The notes under the pieces are model-generated. The model ran no database searches and was not told the DNA's origin. It was given only the letters and a program-made list of their open reading frames with translations. A stretch of DNA of 64,000 nucleotides from Bacteroidota bacterium. Lineage in GTDB: Bacteria > Bacteroidota > Bacteroidia > Chitinophagales > Chitinophagaceae. The position numbers were made by a program, and so were the translations under genes. Shown one piece after another: positions 10,270 through 18,956 of this stretch (within the stretch, counting starts at the first letter, position 1; every line of letters starts with the position of its first letter). Location: positions 105,507 to 169,506 of the forward strand of contig VBAR01000004.1 in NCBI GenBank assembly GCA_005882315.1, written 5' to 3'.

Positions 10270-12015
10270 CTATTTTGAATTGCTTACAGTTTTATTAGCG
10301 ATTCTTGTCGGTGCTCCGATCGTTTTTAAAGTTCCGGTCATTATTGTTTTCCAAACCAGCATAAAAAAACCACCTTCAGGAATACGCTTAAATGCAGCCT
10401 GCACTTTTCGTATTTCTTCTCCCTCTTTTGGATTGTCTTTTTTTAATACAAATGCATTTGCCACCAGGCTGGTAACACCTTTTTTATCTAATTCTTTTTC
10501 ACCTTTATCTTTTTCCAGCGGAAACAATTTAAGGTCCTTATATAAAACAGTTATATCTCCGGAAGCCTGTAATTGATCGCCCTGTATATTGGCGTCCAAT
10601 TTTTGTAGCTCACCTTTTTCGATCTTAACCATTCCCATCGGCATTGCAAAACTGTTAATCATAGTTCCGTCAAAATCTTTATCGGAACTGATGCGGGCTG
10701 TAAACCCGCCGGATTTATAATTTTCACGGTTGAAAGTAAAATCTGCTTTCACAGGGATCTTGCCCATCAACAAGCCATTCCCATTGACAGTAACCGGGCT
10801 CAATCCTTTCCCGGTTCTGTTTGAAACGTTAGCAATGTTCATGGATATATTATTCACATGAATCGTTCCGCTTTGCTGCGACAAAGGATTATACTCTTCG
10901 TAGGCAAAATCAAGATCATTTGTTTTCAACCGGTCAATATTTATTTTCATTGCCAGCTTCATAAGAAGATCCACAGGAAAGTTTCCCATTTTTGATCTTG
11001 GTGGTAACGAACGATCTAAATAAATAAGCAGCTTTCCACTATTGATAGTAATTTCTTTTGCTACTACCTCGTCTTCATTGACAAGTTTCCACCAGTCTAC
11101 ACCATTTAATGTTACTGAAGGAAATGAAAATTGGAAATATTCTTTGCTGAATTTTTGACGACTGGAAAATTCTTTTTTATTTAATGGTGAATTAAACGAA
11201 AGGTTTGCAAGGGTAAGTTTTTGCTCCGGTACTTCTACATTCACTTTATCAATAGCCAGGTTATATTGTCCTTTGCTCATTTCTGCTTTATAGTCTTTAA
11301 AGCTGAGACTGGCTTTTTTTGCAAAAAGAAAGCGGGACCGGTCATTTCTTGTAGCAGAGTCTACCAGGATATCTTTCATATTTATGGTAACATCCTTCAG
11401 CACATTTGATCTGCCTTTATTGTGAATAATGATCCTGCCACCTTCCACTATAAGATTTTGTACTGATAGCTTTTTCATCTCCTTTAAAAAACGTTGTGTA
11501 AAATCTTCTTTTATTTCTTTCGTGTCGTTTTTATTACGATAGATCTCGAAAACAGGATTGGTTAGCTTCACCAGTTTATAATCCATGGTTTTCTCAGTTA
11601 ATATATCATCAAAATTGATCCCTTCTACTTCAAATTTCGGAAAGGAAAAAGCAAAAATTTCAGCCGGTGCTATCCTTAATTCATTTAATGAATCGGCTCT
11701 TTTTTTATCCGGCTTTAAAACAACATTTTGAAAACTGGCAGTGGAGGCCAAGACATCCGCTTTCATATCACCAATGGACAAGGCATAAATATTATTAGAT
11801 GTTTTTGCAACTAATTGTTGCAATCGTTCTATAATAAGTGGACGCAGGTTTAGTGATAAGGATTTTTTTGTTGATGCTGAATCTGTTTCTTTTACAGTGG
11901 CAATTTTTTCCCCGTCACGGGCTATAGTCACCCCGAGTGTATACCGGATGAATAAATAACCGCCAACGATTAGAAGCGAGGGGATCAATATCAGCAAAAA
12001 CAATTTTTTGTTCAT
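10270..12015 (-). CDS. AsmA-like single-span envelope protein
   Basis: A 581-residue protein with one N-terminal membrane segment (LFLLILIPSLLIVGGYLFI, residues 4-22), then a long beta-rich part of the kind seen in AsmA/DUF748-type proteins that bridge the envelope. Repeated phrases such as 'LSLNLRPLIIERL', 'VTLNGVDWWKL' and 'INIDRLKTNDLDFAYEEY' follow the pattern of that superfamily. Function likely in lipid transport or envelope integrity, by analogy only. The MNKKLF start was chosen because it places the charged N-end directly before the helix; an ATG ten codons upstream is possible. Confidence 0.6.
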   Translation of the reverse strand: MNKKLFLLILIPSLLIVGGYLFIRYTLGVTIARDGEKIATVKETDSASTKKSLSLNLRPLIIERLQQLVAKTSNNIYALSIGDMKADVLASTASFQNVVLKPDKKRADSLNELRIAPAEIFAFSFPKFEVEGINFDDILTEKTMDYKLVKLTNPVFEIYRNKNDTKEIKEDFTQRFLKEMKKLSVQNLIVEGGRIIIHNKGRSNVLKDVTINMKDILVDSATRNDRSRFLFAKKASLSFKDYKAEMSKGQYNLAIDKVNVEVPEQKLTLANLSFNSPLNKKEFSSRQKFSKEYFQFSFPSVTLNGVDWWKLVNEDEVVAKEITINSGKLLIYLDRSLPPRSKMGNFPVDLLMKLAMKINIDRLKTNDLDFAYEEYNPLSQQSGTIHVNNISMNIANVSNRTGKGLSPVTVNGNGLLMGKIPVKADFTFNRENYKSGGFTARISSDKDFDGTMINSFAMPMGMVKIEKGELQKLDANIQGDQLQASGDITVLYKDLKLFPLEKDKGEKELDKKGVTSLVANAFVLKKDNPKEGEEIRKVQAAFKRIPEGGFFMLVWKTIMTGTLKTIGAPTRIANKTVSNSK

Positions 12016-12193
12016 GTAATGCTGATAAGTCAAATAATAAGCCATTTAACTATTAGCAGGCATATTTAATTTACACCATACTGCTGTTTATTGCTATAAA
12101 CGAAGTCTTTCGATTTGAAATAGCAATTTCAAATTTTTATTTCAATGTTGTTGTTGGAGATGAGCAAGGGATTTGAAGAAGGTTTCTTCTTTG

Positions 12194-12583
12194 TCAATGT
12201 TTCATTTTACGAAATATTTCACTCATTGTCTGAGGATCTATATTATCCATATCTACAAGTTTCAGGGCTTTTACCATTTTTAAAGTGTTGCTTTTATATT
12301 TCTGAAAATGAGGAGTTTTTAAATGAGATTCATACGCTTCCCTGTTTGCATATATTTCTAAAATACGAATTTGTGTGGGGTTTTGCTTTTGGTACATTGG
12401 GTAGATAGCAATAACTCCCGGTTCTAATTGAACTGAGGCACGGGATTCCTCCTGAAGAATTAGTTTGTACTCTTTAAGATAAGTTGAATCAATTTCTATT
12501 TCTGATAAACGGATCATCATATCTTTTGTTTGGGCTGAAATGTTGTTGTATGTAAAAAGCATGAAAGCTAAAATATATTTCAT
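12194..12583 (-). CDS. Secreted protein with antibiotic-biosynthesis-monooxygenase (ABM) fold
   Basis: 129 aa with a signal peptide (MKYILAFMLFTYNNISAQ, cleavage after SAQ). The mature part fits the dimeric alpha/beta-barrel ABM/YgiN family: strand IRLSEIEIDSTYLKEYKLIL, then EPGVIAIYPMYQ, ILEIYANREAYESHLKTPHF. Such proteins act as quinol monooxygenases or heme-degrading enzymes in other bacteria; substrate here unknown, and export is unusual. Flanked on both sides by weak copies of the palindromic spacer found further right, so it may belong to the cassette-like run. Confidence 0.7.
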   Translation of the reverse strand: MKYILAFMLFTYNNISAQTKDMMIRLSEIEIDSTYLKEYKLILQEESRASVQLEPGVIAIYPMYQKQNPTQIRILEIYANREAYESHLKTPHFQKYKSNTLKMVKALKLVDMDNIDPQTMSEIFRKMKH

Positions 12584-12678
12584 CTTTAAAATGTTTTAAT
12601 CTTTGAATAGTTAGAAGAGAGTTGGAAGTTTGAAAGAGCTTTTTATACAGCTTATGTTTGTGGCCGTTTATTGTCCTC

Positions 12679-13287
12679 CTAATTTGTAAATAGGATTGCG
12701 TTTTTAGCCGATGTATAAAAATTCTGATCTGTTAAGTCATAACCAGCTCTTTTCAAGTAACCAATAATTATTTCATTGCTGATTCTGTCTTTTATACTCC
12801 TCCTTGTGTAATTGCTGGTGTCTTCAATCGGAAGTGGTGTCCTTCCAGAAAAGAAAACCCACTTACTATCCTCTTTTATGGCATGCACTCTTCTTTCAGC
12901 AATTTGGCCTTTGTCCTTATAGAAATAACTAAAAAAATATGCAGGATATTTTTTTGTGTCGTCAATTGTAAAGCCAACTTGATATGCGTTTTTGTTTCTA
13001 AGTTTTGTGTAGTTGTAAACTGCCGTATACCACCCATCACGGAAGTTTGGAAAAAATACTGTTGAGCCTAGATTAGTTGCTGGTTCAAACAAAAGAAACT
13101 TTACTTTATTTGAGTTATACGGAATCGTTCGTGTCGAACATATTTTTTTGAAGTCAACTTTTGTCAGCTCTTTTTGCTTCAATGCAAAATCAACAAGAAG
13201 GGTATTTAAGTTCCTGGATACATTTTCAATTTTATCTTGAATAATTGATATTTTAAAATAGTCGTATAGTTGAAAAGGTGTCTGCAT
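12679..13287 (-). CDS. Hypothetical protein of the orphan array
   Basis: 202 aa, family not recognised. No signal peptide and no membrane helix. It starts with a helical stretch of about 60 residues and ends with several aromatic-rich beta segments (FRDGWYTAVYNY, YPAYFFSYFY, DSKWVFFSGR), a pattern seen in small mixed alpha/beta domains, but that is only an impression. AT-rich. A full 141-bp palindromic spacer lies upstream (13337-13478), and a remnant of it lies downstream near 12611-12650. Confidence 0.6.
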   Translation of the reverse strand: MQTPFQLYDYFKISIIQDKIENVSRNLNTLLVDFALKQKELTKVDFKKICSTRTIPYNSNKVKFLLFEPATNLGSTVFFPNFRDGWYTAVYNYTKLRNKNAYQVGFTIDDTKKYPAYFFSYFYKDKGQIAERRVHAIKEDSKWVFFSGRTPLPIEDTSNYTRRSIKDRISNEIIIGYLKRAGYDLTDQNFYTSAKNAILFTN

Positions 13288-13336
13288 AAATGGCCACTAA
13301 CTCATTAATATACCTAACTCCCGGTACTGGTTTATT

Positions 13337-13478
13337 ACGCCGTTGTTGGTATTTTCGAAGTTAAGTCTTTTGCTCCTTTAATTCTATTCACCAACAACCG
13401 AAGTTGTACTATGATTGTGTTGTTGGTGAAGAGTCAGAAATTTGAAAGAGTTTTTATTTTGAATACCAACAACGGTGT
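13337..13478. repeat. Palindromic spacer, copy A (complete)
   Basis: Outer arms: 17 nt at 13337-13353 (ACGCCGTTGTTGGTATT) and 13462-13478, matching 16 of 17 as inverted repeat. Inner arms: TTCACCAACAAC (13387-13398) and GTTGTTGGTGAA (13419-13430), perfect. The segments between the arms are also roughly complementary, so the whole unit could fold as one long imperfect hairpin. About 97% identical to copy C over 117 bp (three differences). Confidence 0.9.
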
Positions 13479-13482
13479 AATA

Positions 13483-13878
13483 TTATTCCTTTATTAGTAT
13501 TATCCTTTCGGATTCTTCCTTGCAATTAGAATTTAACCACTTACTCCACTCGGCTAATACTTCTTTGGTTATTACATAGGTACCATTTTCGCTTTCATCA
13601 CACTTGATATGCGTGAAATTTATCAAAAACTGAATAGATTTATTTTTCCCTTTTACTTTATACTTTGTCTTTCCATCTGAGTAATTAGTTTGAACCCGTT
13701 TTGCGGAGTATATATAAACTCCTTTACTAAAACTATTTGCTAATGAGTTGTAAGTTTCAATTGCTTTTCGACAATCTGGAACACTTTCATTGCAATTTAA
13801 TTGTCGAAAAGCAACGCCAACGTTTGTTTCATGAGTATGAAATAAAATGATCAGGATTAGTGTAAAATAAATTTTCAT
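13483..13878 (-). CDS. Hypothetical secreted protein of the orphan array
   Basis: 131 aa, family not recognised. An N-terminal hydrophobic segment (IYFTLILIILFHTH) suggests export, with no clear cleavage motif. Four cysteines (LNCNESVPDCRKA, HIKCDESENG, LNSNCKEES) would suit disulfides outside the cytoplasm. The stop lies 4 bp from palindromic spacer A; the next gene upstream on the same strand is 45 bp away without a spacer, so the two may be one unit. Confidence 0.6.
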   Translation of the reverse strand: MKIYFTLILIILFHTHETNVGVAFRQLNCNESVPDCRKAIETYNSLANSFSKGVYIYSAKRVQTNYSDGKTKYKVKGKNKSIQFLINFTHIKCDESENGTYVITKEVLAEWSKWLNSNCKEESERIILIKE

Positions 13879-13923
13879 AGTGATTTAGGAATTGCTTTCT
13901 TACGCAGTTTATATTTTGTGCAG

Positions 13924-14379
13924 TTATTCTTTTTCAGGAACATAAACAGTTTTATATGTCGCCCCAGCATCTTTTGTCCAGACAACCGTTTTGATCGGTT
14001 TGTCAACAATGAAAAGATATCGATTTTTGAATTTCAAGGAGTCTTTCAACAGAAAATTTAAAGAGTCATGTATCCTGAATGAATCATACTTCTCTTTTAT
14101 TAAGGTCTTTTGAACATATAGATTGACCTCGGAACTATCATTCGGTCTAAATCGAATGCCACGAAGTGCTGCAATTGGTTCTTCAATAACATAGAACTGT
14201 GAAGTGTCAAGGTTTAGTTTATTAATCGCTTGTCGAAGAGTCATGTCCAATAAACAAGTGTCCATCTTTGAAATATCGTCAGATGAACAATCTGGGTATT
14301 TGGCATTATTAATTTTTTGAGAACAGCTTAAGACAAATAAAAAAATAGTCACATACCAAATAATAATGAATGGTCGCAT
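13924..14379 (-). CDS. Hypothetical lipoprotein of the orphan array
   Basis: 151 aa from MRPFII. N-terminal lipoprotein signal (FLFVLSCSQK, Cys near residue 19) places it in the envelope. The rest is a short soluble domain with no family I recognise. Upstream sits spacer copy B, whose end reads TTACACCGTTATTGCTG on the plus strand. An ATG four codons upstream is also in frame but would lengthen the signal with no benefit. Confidence 0.6.
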   Translation of the reverse strand: MRPFIIIWYVTIFLFVLSCSQKINNAKYPDCSSDDISKMDTCLLDMTLRQAINKLNLDTSQFYVIEEPIAALRGIRFRPNDSSEVNLYVQKTLIKEKYDSFRIHDSLNFLLKDSLKFKNRYLFIVDKPIKTVVWTKDAGATYKTVYVPEKE

Positions 14380-14412
14380 ATAGTTGCACATTTACACCGT
14401 TATTGCTGTTTT

Positions 14413-14489
14413 CGAAGTTAAGCCTTTTGCTTCTTTAATTCTCTTCACCAACAACCGAAGTTGTACTATGATTGTGTTGTTGATGAAGA
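14413..14489. repeat. Palindromic spacer, copy B (truncated)
   Basis: Matches copies A and C from CGAAGTTAAG through the inner arms (TTCACCAACAAC 14444-14455; GTTGTTGATGAA 14476-14487, one mismatch), then stops matching; the right part is missing. Lies between the lipoprotein gene and the zinc-ribbon gene. Confidence 0.85.
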
Positions 14490-14537
14490 CATGCATATCA
14501 GTCATCATCGCATGAATACCATGTTAGCACAGTTGTT

Positions 14538-14804
14538 TCATTGGTAATCATCTTTTGTAAGACCAGCATTCAAAATATCATTTGAAGAAGCCAATATAAA
14601 ATCCTCTGTTTTGGTCTGCTTACAATTCGGACAAACCTTAGTAAATCCCTTGTCTAAATCCTTTGCGGCTATAAAGGTGTCTCCCATTTCTTCACAGTGT
14701 GCTGTTAAGTAATTGCAGTTTGGACATACAACGAATGATGGATAGCCTTGCTCACAACAAGGGCAAATTTGTTTCAGATAGAATGTGGGCTTGACAATGT
14801 CCAT
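14538..14804 (-). CDS. Small zinc-ribbon protein of the orphan array
   Basis: 88 aa cytoplasmic protein with three cysteine pairs: CPCC (residues 14-17), CPNC (27-30) and CPNC (58-61), plus HCEE. Two pairs can make one zinc ribbon, the third suggests a second metal site. Could bind nucleic acid or protein; function unknown. Lies between spacer copies B and C. Confidence 0.7.
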   Translation of the reverse strand: MDIVKPTFYLKQICPCCEQGYPSFVVCPNCNYLTAHCEEMGDTFIAAKDLDKGFTKVCPNCKQTKTEDFILASSNDILNAGLTKDDYQ

Positions 14805-14836
14805 AGCGAGTTAGGAAACTATTTTTTCAATTTAAA

Positions 14837-14961
14837 CGAAGTTAAGTCTTTTGCTCCTTTAATTCTATTCACCAACAACCGAAGTTTTACTATGAGTGTG
14901 TTGTTGGTGAAGAGTCAGAAATTTGAAAGAGTTTTTATTTTGAACACCAACAATGGCGTAA
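14837..14961. repeat. Palindromic spacer, copy C
   Basis: Near-identical to copy A across its body, inner arms TTCACCAACAAC (14868-14879) and GTTGTTGGTGAA (14900-14911). The left outer arm is replaced by AATTTAAA, the right one is ACACCAACAATGGCGTAA. A separate hairpin (14993-15015, 8 of 9 bp) follows toward the next gene. Confidence 0.88.
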
Positions 14962-15021
14962 AGATGAGGATATGTTCCTCGCCCCCTGCTGACGCAAAAC
15001 TGAATGTTGTGCGTTCGCCAA

Positions 15022-15624
15022 TTAACAACTCATCTTTTCAATTTTGCAAAACTGCAGAATAAGTTGAACTATATTAGACACTTTTTTAAAAGTTGAAATG
15101 TAGTCGTATTTTCTTGAAAACTCCAAGGGACATTTATAGGCATAACTTCGATAAGCATCTTTGGCCAATAGCTCAAATGAATAAAGAATGGAGTTGTTGT
15201 CAGTTTGTAATTGGTCAATAAGTATTTCACCTTTCTTGTCAACTAAGTTTTGTGCAAGTGGAATAGTTAAGACATTGTTTTTGTCCAACTCTTTCCACAA
15301 GGAGTCCAATCCGTCTGATTTTAATGGAACTTCTTGAGATTGCTCGGGTGACCAGGCATTTTTAAACAGCCTGGCTTTCCATTCGCCACTTTTAAAAGAA
15401 ATTATGAATATTGAAAGCCCCTCTTTGTTGTCAGACCATTTAGGAAAAATGAAGAGTCGAAGTTCAAATTCATTGTCCTTTTGCAAAATGAATTTTTTAT
15501 CTATTCCCTCCATTACTCCACTTTGAATTCTCATGTCGGTACTGTCACCTTTAAAAGAGAATTGTCCAAAAGAATGAATGCTTGAAGCCAATGAAAAGAA
15601 AACGATAATAAATAATTTCATCAT
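15022..15624 (-). CDS. Hypothetical secreted protein of the orphan array
   Basis: 200 aa with a signal peptide (MMKLFIIVFFSLASSIHSFG). Mature part mostly beta and hydrophilic, family not recognised. The start was set at the ATG pair opening the signal peptide. Related short sequences flank the gene: GAGTTGTGCGTCA upstream (complement near 15640-15652) and TTTTGCGTCA downstream (complement near 14991-15000), as if the gene with its tail had been inserted as a unit. Confidence 0.6.
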   Translation of the reverse strand: MMKLFIIVFFSLASSIHSFGQFSFKGDSTDMRIQSGVMEGIDKKFILQKDNEFELRLFIFPKWSDNKEGLSIFIISFKSGEWKARLFKNAWSPEQSQEVPLKSDGLDSLWKELDKNNVLTIPLAQNLVDKKGEILIDQLQTDNNSILYSFELLAKDAYRSYAYKCPLEFSRKYDYISTFKKVSNIVQLILQFCKIEKMSC

Positions 15625-15720
15625 AATTACGGAATCTGATTTGGTGACGCACAACTCATAAATTTACGTAGTATCTGGTATAAATTTCTTCTGAGAATCA
15701 ATCTTATTCTATGCCACCTT

Positions 15721-17697
15721 CTAACGTATCAACGTCACCGTTCCCTTCTGTGTGTAGGTTTTTTTATCCAGCCCCAATCCCTGGAATATCCATACAAATG
15801 TGCTGGTAGGTTGTTGCATACCGCTGATGGTTCCGTTCCAACCACGTTGGTTTGATTTTATATCAAATACGAGCTGGCCCCAGCGGTTGAATACACGGAA
15901 GTATTGAATTTCTTTTATACCAAAAGTTATGGGCAGCAAAAGATCATTCCGGCCATCATTATTTGGAGTAAATGCTGTGGGTATATAAACTTTTACTTCT
16001 TTAATTGTTTTTACAATTTGCGTATCAACAGTTACACAACCACCAGAGGTAGTAATGGTAACTGTATAAATAAATTCTTCGTCAGTCAATGGACTGTTGA
16101 ATTGCGGATTGATAATATTTACATGATCCAGGTAAATGGGTGGCTTCCATAAATAACTTACTCCAAAATTTCTCGCAGTTAAGTCAATCGGGTTATTTAT
16201 CACTGCATATTGAATAGGATAAATAACAGGTGACCGCGGTGTTTCTATTAATACCGTTTCAGTCCTTGTAGATATTGCACAACCTACGTCGGTATACAAC
16301 ATTGCATGATAGGTGCCCGATATATTGGCCCTGTATCTTGTATTATTAGCTCCGATAACCGGGTTGCCATTTACATACCATTGAATACTGTCGGTTGGTT
16401 GCACACGAAACACAGCGCTATCGCCAGTAGTAACACAGAAATTTGTTTTCCCAATTACCTGCATACTACTATCTATGATCGAAGTAGTAACGAGAACCGA
16501 GTCTTTACTCATGCAGCCACCTCCCGTGCTGCGTACCGTCAATTCATATAACATTGTATTAGGAGGATTGGCCCTTGGGTTTGAAATGTCCGGATTGGAT
16601 AATCCCACATCCGGGCTCCAGGTATACACTACTCCGGGCTTAGAATTGCCGCCGATCATTACAGGATTTTTATTGCATGAGAGTACATCTTCGCCTGCAT
16701 TGGCCCTAAGCGTAAGGGTATCGACCAGCCTGGCATATAAGGTATCCAGGCAGCCATAACCATTATAGGGTATCAGCTCAACGGCAATGGTAGTGCCTAC
16801 CGCGGGTGGCGGACTGAAACGAATATGCTGCGTACTACCTAATGTTTGAGTAAAAGTATTGTTATACCATGTGTATGATTGATATCCGTAAGGAGCTACT
16901 ACATTTACTGCTGTATCATCGCGGCAATAAGTGGCGCCAACAAATTCGCTGCTGCATTCCGTATTTACATCGATATAAGCATAACCGAAATGGCGGCGGA
17001 ATGTGCAATCTGCCGTTTTAAAAAACAAACGAATCGTTTTTCCTGCCTGGTTATTCAGGTTGATCGTAACTGCTGACCAGTCTTTGCACCAAACGGCAGT
17101 AGAATCGCCATTAGTCGATTGAAAAAATCCTGGTAGTGGTGAGCCATTCGGAAAAAAAGTAAAGGAGGAACAATCGATACGTTGATTATCGGTCACATTG
17201 GTTACTTCCAGCACCAGTCGTGGTTGTTGAAAATCGAGGTGATTCGGATCCTGGAATACGACTGCATAATGATAGATCAAAGAATAAGTATTGCGGCCGG
17301 CAGGTATCGTAAATTCATAGGAGATACCTTCTGCTTCTGCACCACCCATAGTATTTCCAAGTTTTACAGAATAGCCGCTTCCGTTTGGACACATAACAGG
17401 AAAGCCACCATAAAAGTCCAGGGTACCTGCATCATTGGCAGCAGAGTACATTGTATGATAATTGGGTACCGGGCCACCGGACGGAAAGAGATTTATTGCA
17501 TTTGTTGAATTACCTAAAGCAACTGTATTCCCGGTATAGCATGTCCATCCGCTAAAACTTCCGTTTTCAAAATCAATATTGGGAGGACATTGAGCAGTTA
17601 ATTTAGATTGAAAAAAAACAGTGAATAGAAAAAATGAGAGTATGGCCGGGTGCAACAATTTTATGGCTTTAATATTTTGTTTAGTGATGTTATGCAC
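15721..17697 (-). CDS. Secreted protein with gliding-motility-type C-terminal domain
   Basis: 658 aa surface protein. Signal peptide ends at KLTAQC. The N-terminal third is a beta-sandwich-like domain with repeated Cys and Trp (FENGSFSGWTCY); the middle contains Ig/PKD-like segments beginning LRANAGEDVLSC; the last ~90 residues are the CHU_C/gliding-associated domain (YIPTAFTPNNDGRNDLLLP, then FRVFNRWGQLVFD and RGWNGT), which directs export by the type IX system and surface attachment. Role probably adhesion. Ends the orphan array on its right. Confidence 0.85.
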   Translation of the reverse strand: MHNITKQNIKAIKLLHPAILSFFLFTVFFQSKLTAQCPPNIDFENGSFSGWTCYTGNTVALGNSTNAINLFPSGGPVPNYHTMYSAANDAGTLDFYGGFPVMCPNGSGYSVKLGNTMGGAEAEGISYEFTIPAGRNTYSLIYHYAVVFQDPNHLDFQQPRLVLEVTNVTDNQRIDCSSFTFFPNGSPLPGFFQSTNGDSTAVWCKDWSAVTINLNNQAGKTIRLFFKTADCTFRRHFGYAYIDVNTECSSEFVGATYCRDDTAVNVVAPYGYQSYTWYNNTFTQTLGSTQHIRFSPPPAVGTTIAVELIPYNGYGCLDTLYARLVDTLTLRANAGEDVLSCNKNPVMIGGNSKPGVVYTWSPDVGLSNPDISNPRANPPNTMLYELTVRSTGGGCMSKDSVLVTTSIIDSSMQVIGKTNFCVTTGDSAVFRVQPTDSIQWYVNGNPVIGANNTRYRANISGTYHAMLYTDVGCAISTRTETVLIETPRSPVIYPIQYAVINNPIDLTARNFGVSYLWKPPIYLDHVNIINPQFNSPLTDEEFIYTVTITTSGGCVTVDTQIVKTIKEVKVYIPTAFTPNNDGRNDLLLPITFGIKEIQYFRVFNRWGQLVFDIKSNQRGWNGTISGMQQPTSTFVWIFQGLGLDKKTYTQKGTVTLIR

Positions 17698-17811
17698 AGA
17701 CCGGATTGAGTAACTAAAGTTAAGATTTAGTTTAGATAAAACGAAGTGAAGTTGGGCCCGGTTGCCCCTGAAAGTTTAGGGGTGACATTTAACATTAACA
17801 AGAGGATCGAA

Positions 17812-18405
17812 TTACGGCAGTTCTTCAATCATAATTTTCTTCCATCTCACCTTTATTCCACCTCCATCATGTATCTGCAAAGCTATAAACCCATTGCCTT
17901 TACCAATTTTTTCATCGTTGAATTGTACCATCATATGGCCATTCAGCCAGGTTGTTACTTCGTCGCCATTTACCTGTAGTTTCAGCTTATTCCATTTGCC
18001 GGTTTTTAAAAAACGTTCATGCAGTGGGTTAGGTTTTATCAGCCAACCCCGGCCATATGATTCATAAATGCCCCCGGTAAAATGATCTTTTGGCGCCACT
18101 TCGCATTGCCAGCCGCTGATCTTAGTGCCTTCAATAGAAGAACGGAAAAACACGCCACTGTTGCCATTCGATTCCTGTTTGAATTCAAGATTGAGAACAA
18201 AATTTTTATAGCTTTTATTAGTGGAGAGATAACCATACTGTTTATCGGGTCCGCTTTCGCAAACAAGCTGTCCTTTTTCTACATACCATTTCTCAGTACC
18301 ATGAATTGTCCAGCCTGTTAGGTCTTTACCATTAAAAAGTGAAACGGATTTGTTTTGAAAGTTTAAAAAAGGAAAAATGAGAAGGGCAAGCAGTACATTC
18401 TTCAT
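17812..18405 (-). CDS. DUF1080 (3-keto-disaccharide hydrolase) protein
   Basis: 197 aa secreted protein made of one DUF1080 lectin-like jelly-roll. Motifs: SLFNGKDLTGW at residue 22, GNSGVFFRS, SGWQCEVAPK and the terminal GGGIKVRWKKIMIEEL. Members of this family hydrolyse 3-keto-glycosides; activity of this one not known. A short hydrophobic N-terminus serves as signal peptide. No sugar genes stand next to it. Confidence 0.85.
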   Translation of the reverse strand: MKNVLLALLIFPFLNFQNKSVSLFNGKDLTGWTIHGTEKWYVEKGQLVCESGPDKQYGYLSTNKSYKNFVLNLEFKQESNGNSGVFFRSSIEGTKISGWQCEVAPKDHFTGGIYESYGRGWLIKPNPLHERFLKTGKWNKLKLQVNGDEVTTWLNGHMMVQFNDEKIGKGNGFIALQIHDGGGIKVRWKKIMIEELP

Positions 18406-18485
18406 GCTGTTATTTTAAAACAAGTTAGCCATTTTAAATAAACAGAAGTTAGCAGGTAGCTTTCTGTTTATTGTGAAATACTTTT

Positions 18486-18574
18486 TGAACCACATAGGCA
18501 CATAGCCCACAATAGTGAGAGACACATAGACCATCTATGTGAAAGCCTATGTAACTATGTTTCTATGTGGTTCA
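18486..18574. repeat. 89-bp element with 12-bp terminal inverted repeats
   Basis: Ends TGAACCACATAG (18486-18497) and CTATGTGGTTCA (18563-18574) are perfect inverted repeats; inside are further ACATAG/CTATGT pairs, so it folds as one long hairpin. Non-coding. It looks like a dispersed palindromic element, only one copy in this window. Confidence 0.8.
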
Positions 18575-18596
18575 ATTTTTTCAAACTGAGATACTA

Positions 18597-18890
18597 TTTA
18601 GCTTTCTGAGGACTGGTTAATATCGTAGTTATACGAAAGCTGGTTCATTATTTCGGGTTTTGAGTTGATATCAATTATTTTTTTTGTTTATGAATAAAAA
18701 AATGAACTGTGAGTTTGTGCCAAATGAGAAATGAAATTATCTTAGTGAAACGATCTTTATCCTTCCGTACCTGTTAATCTTCCGGGAAAAACTAGCATCC
18801 GGGCCGGGAGTATGTCGAGCAGTCCTGCGTTTATCGAAGGGCAAGATATTCGGGTTGAAGCCAACTGAAGTGAAAAAATAATTTAAATGT
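18597..18890. other. Gap without a recognised gene
   Basis: About 300 bp between the 89-bp element and a strong plus-strand terminator. No open frame of note. It contains GC-richer patches (TTCCGGGAAAAACTAGCATC, GGCCGGGAG) and could hold a small RNA or the leader of the permease gene; I recognise no known riboswitch class. Confidence 0.35.
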
Positions 18891-18925
18891 CCCGTCCCGC
18901 TTCAAGCGGGACGGGGTTTTCTTTT
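18891..18925 (+). terminator. Terminator in front of the amino acid permease gene
   Basis: 10-bp perfect stem CCCGTCCCGC (18891-18900) / GCGGGACGGG (18906-18915), TTCAA loop, followed by G-TTTT-C-TTTT. It points toward the permease 32 bp downstream and no plus-strand gene precedes it for 8 kb. Confidence 0.75.
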
Positions 18926-18956
18926 GTAACACTGTTCTTCCTTATCTTCCCTGCTC

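Noticed and set aside
12046..15660. Calling the orphan array a standard integron
   Set aside because: No integrase in the window and no clear GTTRRRY/RYYYAAC core pairs at the spacer edges; kept as a hypothesis of a cassette-like system instead.
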